A stretch of 64,000 nucleotides of DNA from assembly GCA_029215795.1 (NCBI GenBank), contig JARDYH010000002.1:269956310-270020309 (forward strand), written 5' to 3'. The notes beneath the pieces were generated by a model. That model was not told the DNA's origin, did no database searches, and was given only the letters and a program-made list of their open reading frames with translations. How positions within the stretch are numbered: the first letter of the stretch is position 1; each line of letters starts with the position of its first letter. A program made the position numbers and the translations under genes. This document shows positions 51,601-60,600 of this stretch, piece after piece. Source of the DNA: Anniella stebbinsi (Eukaryota > Chordata > Lepidosauria > Squamata > Anniellidae).

Positions 51601-54600
51601 GGTAGTGCTGTTTCATTTAACAGAATAGCATTGCTCAGCATGGAAGGTTTCAATTTAAAATCACGTGGTCACTCTTGGTCATAGTTAACTCAGAAAGACC
51701 TGAGAAAAAGAAAACCTGGTAAGGGTGTGGTTTTTTTTCCCTTAATGTAGAGGCACCCTAAAACAATATAGCACCATATATACCATGGCGGCCAATGAAG
51801 TCCTAACTCCATTATAGGCCACAGTAAGCAAGTCAGTTTTTAGGGCCTGCTTGAAAAGTGTAGGGCCCACTTGTGGTTGCTTCTGAGAGGGTTTTTCAGG
51901 TGTCAACTTTGCCTGATTGGCAGTTCTTGTTAACTTCCCAATCACTCTTTTAATTTTCCATAAAACAAATTTCTACCCATAAATGAATTCCAATACAAAT
52001 GAAATGTGTGTTTCTTTGCTCTTACAGATCAGACCTGAAATAGCTACGGATGAGATAAGATAATTAATGAGCAATCTTAGCATCATCTAGCAAGCATTAA
52101 GCAATTTTAACTACATGCTTAATTCTTCCTTTAAATGAATGGGACTTAAAAAGTGCTTATTTTTTTCTGAAGCAGCCTTTCCAGAAAGTTTGCCCCCGCC
52201 TTAGAAAAAAAAACAACCTGTGCTTTTGCTGCTGCAGGGTGGTATCAGGTAATCCCAATGCAGGAGGCAGCATGGGTTTTCTGGCAGCCATTTGGCTCGC
52301 TGGGCCCACCCCCTCGCCCAGCTTTTGGTGACCAATGGGAGGTCACCTTCATGCCCAGGAACACCCCCGGCACAGCACCAAAGCGAGGACAGACAGTGGA
52401 ATTGCTGTGCTGACCTCTCTCTGGCAGGAAACGTCGGGGTAAGTCCCTGAAATTTCCAATGGGCATCTTCGTCTCTTTGCCCTGCGGTGACAGCGAATCA
52501 GCGTCTGTGTCATAAAACCGACACAGCTCCACTTTGCAGCCATTGCAGAGCAAAGATCCAGATGCCCTTTGGATGTTTTGGACTACAATTCCCAGCATTC
52601 CTGACCATTGGCCCTGCATTTGGGGTTGATGGGAGAAGGTACCCTCCAGAGGTTTTGGTTTTCAACTCCCAACAACCCTAGCCAGTATGGCCAATAGTCA
52701 GGGATGATGAAAGTTATATTCCAAAACATCTAGTTGGGAAAAACTACCCCTGTATTTTCTTTCTCAAAGCCATTGAAGAAGCACAAGCCAGCATTTGTTC
52801 CATTTCAAGGAAATAGAGCAAATGAACGTCTCCTGAGTAACACCTTCACCCCTTTCCTCCCCCTAAATATGAAAAGTGAAATCTCCTCCTGGAAACGTGA
52901 AAGTGGGGATTATGAATCTTTTAAAGAAAAGAATAACATACAAAGAACAACGTGGTCTGAAATGGTAGCCCACTGCTGCAGAAGACAGGGCAGTGCTGTG
53001 GGTCACATTCTCCTTTTCTTTGTGTCCATTCCTAGGTGGCCTTTGAAGCAAAAGGTCTCGAAAGTTTACTGGGAGGTGACGTAACTGATGAACAGGAGGA
53101 CGTCATGGCTGGCATAGCTGCAGTTTTGCTTGATGTCCAGCTACGGCCGGTAGCTTTCTTCGAAGGATATGCAGACCTAATGTCAAAGTTCCTTACGAGC
53201 TCAAGAGAGCCCACGAGTGTGGTCAAAGGGAATGTGCTACTGATAGATCATCAACAGGTATCAGTCCACCCTTATCCATAGACACGGAAGGCATACAGTA
53301 GCAAAAAGGCATTCTCATGAGGGGGCTAACATTATTATTTTTCCCAGTAGTTTAAGCCAAATACGAAACCAAAAAATCAAGAACAACTCCACTTAAGACA
53401 GTTCATATATTAAGGTAGAAATTCCCAACATTCCCAGTATTGGCAATCTGAAACATTAGTCTACAGCTATTGGGCTGGATCCAGACTTAGTCATACTTAG
53501 AGTAGACCCATTGAAATCAATGGAACTGAAGTTAGTCATGACTATCTTCAGTCCCATTTATTTCAATAGGTCTACTAAGTCGGGATCCAACCCATTCACT
53601 ATATAGTCTTCCTCTGAATGACAACAGTGTCATTCATTAGCTTTCCAGTCGCCAGTATGTATTGGGAGTAGAACGTATGGAAGAACCTGCTCCCATATGG
53701 ACTTCTTCACACTAAGATCTTAGAAAGCCCTATTGTTCCATGTGCCACCACCTTTGGAGGTTAGCTTGGTGATACAGTGACCATATGGAAAGGACAGAAT
53801 CCTGTATCTTTAACAGTTGCATAGAAAGGGGAATTTCAGCTGGTGTCATTTGTTTGCATGCAGCACTTGGTGACATTCCCTCTTCATCACAACACTTAAA
53901 GCAGCAGGAGCCCTGCTCTCTTTTTTATTTGGTCACAGACAGCAGGGCTCCTGTAGCTTTAACTGTTGTGATGAAGAGGGAATGTTACCAGGTGCTGCAT
54001 GCGTACAAATGACAGCTGCTGAAATTCCCTTTTCTATACAACTGTTGAAGATACAGGAGCCCTCTCCTCCTTTCCATATGGTCACCCTATTGTTTGATTA
54101 GTAGTAGTTTTGTTATATTAATATGCAGCCTGCCTTGGATCTACGATTTACAGCTGCCTTTGCCAAACTGGCATCCTCCAGATGTGTTGGAATACAATCT
54201 CCATCATATCTGGGGATGATGAGGGTTGTAGTTCATCACATCTGGAGGGCCCCAGGTTAGGGAAGGCTGATTTAGAGAAAAGCAGAAAGGGATATGATTC
54301 TAATTATTATTTTATTAAAGCAGCGATCACTGAAAGTACCTGCCGGACTAGCTGTAAAAATTACAATTTATGGATGACCTGTAATGTAGGTTGCAATCCT
54401 ATACCAATTTATCTGAGAATAAGCCCCACTTCTGAGTAGATCGGAATAGGACTGCACTGTTAACCTCTGTAGATCCAAGATCAACACTTGAACCATTCAC
54501 TAAGTGCATATTACTGTGCTGCATAGGCCATCCCCCTTCAGTCTGGTTTGCAAGCTGTGATTACTCTTCAAGGAGGACTTGGCTTAGATGTTTCAGCTGA

Positions 54601-57600
54601 CGTCAACGTGAATTTGTGGGGGGCAGAACTCACAACAGGCATTGAAACAAGGTATGTAAATAAGGACCAGTTTCACCTCCAAAGCTTGGAGGAGACTGAC
54701 CCAATCCTTTGGCAAGCATTCAAGAACCCTTATGAAAGCTCATAAGACAATATTCTGTTGCCCAGCATGGCTTGTTGCATTCCCATCTCCAGGGCCTCAC
54801 ACAACCAGCTGGCCACATGTCCTATGCTGGGATGAAGGTAAAATGTGGAGTTGTATTTCCCATTATGGCAAGGGTGCCGAAACTCAGCCAAGGCACCAAA
54901 CCTGGCCCTCCGGAGATCCCAGTCTGGCCCTCCAGGGTATCCCAGAATACCACACACCCTCCCCCGACTCCACCTCCTTGCCAACAATTGTTTGGTGGAT
55001 TCCAGGTTTTATGCAGTCCCCACCCCCATTCTAAAAGGTGGAAATGCCTCTCCTAATGTCTTGGTTACTGGCAGTTAGAGCTTTAAGCTAAAAAAATCCT
55101 GGTATATTTGGCCACTCCCCTTTTGCCATTGACCCCGCCCACCACTGGAATGCAGCCCATGAGAGCTTCTTTGCCTTTGGCATTATGGTAACCATACTAA
55201 TTGCATACAGTTTTGACCCCATCTCTAAGTACTTCTATGCCAAGGAAGGTATCCCTGGTCTTTAACCCATTGTCCCAAAACAGCCAGCTGTGCGGCCCGT
55301 TGTTTCCTATGGCATTCTAGGCTGTGAAATCCTGCTTGCCAAAAGTCATGATGCTTGCGTAGCTGACTCGCTTCCCAAACAGTATCGGGGGACCCAAAAT
55401 GCCTCATCAAATGTTTACGTTCTTCACTTGACAGCCATGTTCTTGGTTTAAGGGATCAACTGTGGCAATCTTGGCTAGGATAAAACTGAATTAATGCTGT
55501 GGATCAACTTTGTAGAAAGAACGAAAAGATAGATGTAGAAAGGTTTAGTGTGAGGAAATGATCAGAGAATCGTACCTTTGGTTACCCAGGTGCCTTTGCC
55601 TGGCCTTCAGTGGATTTCAACCATTATGAGAACTGCTGAAGATGGGAAGGACAAGTATTCAAAAGAGAGGACGGGTGGGAAGAGGGTAGGGAGTGTATGA
55701 GGCCTGGCACTCATAGACCTCCATATTGTCTATGGAGAGCCACTGTGTGGTGTAGTGGCAAGAATGGTGGATTAGGAGTCGGAAGATCTGGGTTGTAGTC
55801 CCCAGTCGACCATGGAAGCTCACTGGGTGACTATGGGCCAGTCACAGACTCTCAGCCCAACTTACCTCACAGGATTGTTGTTGTGAGGATAAAATGGAAA
55901 GGAGGATTATGTAGGCCACCTTGGGTTCCTTGGAGGAAAAAAAAGTGGGATATAAATGTAATACATAAATAAATATTGTAGAGGGGCCGTGGCTCAGTGG
56001 GAGAACACATGCTTTCTGTGCCTCTGCAACTCCAGGAAAGGCAAGGAAAAAAATAGAGCTGAGCAAGCCTTGGGCCTTCGATATCTAAAGCCCGGAGGCC
56101 ATTTTATAACGGATCTGCCATTTTATGATAGTTCCGCCATTTCCTCGCCCACTCCTAGGCCCCCGTACAGTCTACAACTCCTAGCATACAGTGCCTGGGA
56201 GGGCTGGACTTACCAGGGCCAGGAGCAGAGGGTAGAGCTATCGTCGTTGTCGCCATTGCCCGCCATTGCTCAGTCTATCTTCCCGGCGCCATAGTGTCCT
56301 CCCAGCGCGCGGCCCCATTGCATTCTTTCCAGTGCCATTGTGTCTTTTCTGGGGAGAGATCTCGCGAGATCACCAGCTTCCACGCGAGAGATCTCGTGAG
56401 ATCACCAGGTTCCCCGGGAGAGATCTCATGACGCAATGGCGCTGGGAGGACATGATGTGTTTGTGGGCATCTGGTAGGCCACTGTGGGAAGCAGCATACT
56501 GGACTATATGGACCTTTGCTCTAATCCAGCAGGGGTCTTCTTACAGAGGGACATAGTGCTAAGCAAGCTTTAATAATAGCTGTCCACTGCTAACAATGCT
56601 AAGCCAACTTCCTTAAAAGCATTCAAGCGTTCCTGTTATTCTATCTCCCCCCCCCCCATTCCCTTCATTACAGAGGTGCCATAACCATTGATTTCCAAGC
56701 AGAACTGGATGCCCCATTCTATCAAGCCACTGTCCAAAGCCAAGCTGAGGTAGAGGTGGCCACAAATATTTATATTGGTGTAAGACTTGCTGGCAGCAAC
56801 ATGTGTCTGCGGTTAACAGGGGACCAGGTCTCTTACAGGTAAGCTATGGATCTCAAGCCAGGAGATACATCATTCATAGTTGGGGAATCCAAACCAAGGA
56901 TAATCTCAGACACTCCTATGGATACCACACTGTGTGATTGTATAACAATACTTTTCTCCTGAGCCCTCTTGGCTTTTCCTGGAAAGCAGACACTGTCCTT
57001 GACCTCAGTCGCATGCATCTATGCATGGGTACAACTGCAGCCCTGTTCAAACATTCCTATTTATCCCAATGTCCAGAAGATTAAGCAATGTCTTGCATGC
57101 ATAAGAACCATCACAGATCAGACTCTGAGGCTCAATTCGGATGACACAATAAACAATTGGTGTGGGGGAAATAATCGTCAGTTGTTTTGACTATTGTGTC
57201 ATCCAAATGCTGCCATAGTCAACTAAGCGCTGATCCTCATCCACACCACAGTCGATTATTTATTACCATGTTGTGTGGGGAGTGCCCCCTAGGGTTAGCG
57301 TGAGGGTTAGGGTTAGTCAACCCACCATTGACTATTGTGTCGTCCGAATTGAGCCTGAGAGAAACTCATTGAAATATAAAAATGATGCACCTTTTGTGGT
57401 AGCCATCAGTATGAATCCACACCATGTTTTGAGCCTTCAAGCCTTCAACAGGCCCACCATGGTTAGAACTGCTTGTTGTGCTTTGATTTTCTTTCTGCTC
57501 TGGACTCAACTTCATAAGTTTATGCTGGAGCTGGAGCAATGGCCCTGTGGTTTGTGAATTCCATGGTAATGGCAGGCCACAGGTAGCACAAATGGTAGTT

Positions 57601-60600
57601 TGCAATGCAGCTTCTAACCATGGGTCAATATCCTGGTTTGGCAACCCCTTGTAAAGCATGGCAGGTGAGCTGACATGAGTTCAGACATAAAACCAGCCAA
57701 CTGTGGTTTGGCTTTGCAAACCAAGGTTTGACTTGACAACTGAATGCAGCCATGAAGGCTCCATATCATCTCAGATAATCTATTTTTCAAAAGGACACTT
57801 CAAATCAGCCTCAAGTCATCAAATGATGAGAGACTGAATGATGTGCATGCAGCTGCAAACTCACTTTATGGCTGAAACTTTAGAATAGGCAGAGTCGTCT
57901 GGCTCCAAAAATATTTTGGTTTTGGATCAACTGGTGCAGGGTTCAATTGCCCCATCTCAACCAGCTAAGCACACTTTCTGTATTTAGATTATATCCACCC
58001 AGAATCCCCATGTGCTAGCACTAGACATCAACTGAAATAGAAGGAATTCCTGGAATATTTTCATGCCTTTCAAAAGTTTTCTTCCTTTTTTGCCAGTTTT
58101 GATGGTCACACCATGGGGAATGAATATATTCCTGATGGTAGGAAAAAGATGATGGATGTGGGAGAAATCCAAAGTGGAACCAAATGCGTTCAGGTTTTTA
58201 TGAATCTGACCTGCAGATTCTTCAGTGGACCATCTTTTTCCCTGTTGGGGGGAGTCCACGGACTTCATGTTGTGCAAGTTTTGTCATAAAGAAAACTGCA
58301 AAAAAACAAACAAAAAAAAAAAACCCTGGCCAAAAATTCACATTCCCCCCATAGGCTAAAGTGTGAAAATGCACATTTTGGGAGAAATTATTGCATTTGG
58401 GGGGAATTTCTGCATCGAGGGAATTTGTGAATTTGCGCAAATTCAGAAACTGGGGGGGGGGGGGAGAAACAGTTTCCATGGATAGGGAAATGATAGAATG
58501 AAAGGTGCCTGACAATCTGCAAAACACAGATGGAAAGGTACATCCCTACACATAGCCAATCAGATTTGATTGCATCATGTCATCACAGAGAGCCACATTG
58601 CCCTCACTCTGATTGGAGGGTGCAGGGGGAGAGAATGGGTTAATTATTTACCAAAGAAACAGGGACAGCATTGAGGCAATACTCTCTGCTTTGCCACACT
58701 GTCCTTGAAGAAGTGAAACCATTGGTGCAACATGGCAAGATAGGTCATGTCGGCCTGGTGACCTTAGCGGTGGCTGGCATGTAATTTATTTTGGTCACCA
58801 TGGTTTCTGAGGCCATCTTCACAGTACCCTTTCCTCAAGGAGAAAGGAATATGGGTGAAACACCACAGCAGAACAGGTGGTAACTATGCCTTCATGAAAG
58901 GCCCACAGGCTCTCTCCTCACATTACACTTTTGGAGTGTACATCAAAATATATTACATGTAAATTTGATAAACCAGTGTTGGCAAACACATGTTCCATTG
59001 TTGCTCTCATTCGAGAGTTAGGACAGGCTGTTGCTCCACCGTTGAAAGGCGGGGGGGGGGGGGAATCAACACAGGTGCCTCCACCTTGGTCTTTGACAAG
59101 CGATAATAAATATAATGCCCACAGTTTGAGCTAACACAGGTTCTCTTAAAGCCACCACCTAGGAAGGTCCCCAGGAGGTTAATGGAAGCCTCGGGCCAAA
59201 ACAGACCCCATGTCAGCCTAACAAGCATTAAGAGGAGTCCCATGTACAAAAAACACTGGCTTATCTTTTACAGTGTTGTGGTGATGAATCCCTTCTATGG
59301 GACTGTAACTGCCTCATCTTGTGCAAAGATTGATTTCCCATCAGATATAACATCATTGTTCTCACTGATAAGTCTTACATGGGGGCCTCTTGACATGAAT
59401 AGACCCAGAGCAGATTGCTGTTGCTGTGCATGACAACAGAAGCCCTTGGCAATGTTCCCAGGGCTCATTCAAGCTGACGAACAAGAGTCTTTGCTTATCT
59501 AGAAGACACCCTTGTTTTCAGAGAGGGGCCTCGGCACCTCCATCCACTTCCGAGGTGTGAAGCAGACATCACCTGCAGGCTTAGAATCAGCCCTAGGGAG
59601 AGAAAAGAATCATGCGATGTCCTCTGTATCTTCCTTCAACATAGTATGTTCTTGAGCTTTCATATTGTATACATCCTTAGTATAACTTCACCAGGGCCCA
59701 CACCTTCAATGTCTTTGGCTGACAGGTTCCTGTGAAAGGGGACTGCAAATAGGTTCCAATCCTGAATATTAATAGCAAACACATTCTATGAGTGGGGCCA
59801 AAATGGCACCATCCACACCCAAAAGGGACGTGACAGCAGGCTTGGGGGAACCCCAAGATTTTCAGAAGTACAACACATCTTTAGGGAGAAAAAATCCTAA
59901 GGGGATGATGGGGAAAACCAAAAACAGCTCAATGAGCATGCTCAGTAGTCAAGCAATACTAAGTGACTGCTGGGTGATGGTGGTGGTAGTTGTGGTGGTG
60001 GTTGTGATGGTGGTGGAATGGAATATCCTGGAAGAGGACATAACTGGCAGGCTGGAATCCTGAACAAGAGTATTCCATGCTGCAACATTTTGTTGCAGGT
60101 CCCTATATTAAAACACACACACACACATACACAACCTACTACAAGCTGCCAAGAGTTCACTGAGATAGAATTCTTCCCAATATATATATATCAGTTTGCA
60201 AAAGCGGGATGGAAGAAAACTATAAAGTTCTGTGTGTCATCTAACACACTATGGCTTTTGCCGTTCAAGGGGGAAGGAAGACTAACAATTTCTCGAAGGC
60301 TATTTCATAGTGGATGAAAACAAAGTTTTTTGAGAGCCAGCTCAACTCTGATTTTTAAATACTCAAGAAGGTTCTCAGAGTAAATCATGTGGGTGAATAT
60401 TTGGGGAAATGGTTCGCCAGGACGGATTTTTCCACGGTGCAATTTGCTTCAGGTTAGCCTTCCCCAATCCTGGTGCCCCCGAGATGTGTTAGACTGCAAT
60501 TCCCAGCATTCTCAGCCAACAAATTCTGGGAGTTTCAGTCCAACATATCTGGAGGGCACCAAGATTAGGGAAGACCACTTTAGACAATTCTGTGGATTTA

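Noticed and set aside
54542..54745. CAG at 54539-54541 as the exon 16 acceptor
   Set aside because: It would remove five residues that align without gaps to human; the TAG at 54524-54526 keeps the length. It remains possible as an alternative.
55982..56040. Possible tRNA gene
   Set aside because: It has an A-box-like start but no complete cloverleaf or 3' half. It fits a SINE head.
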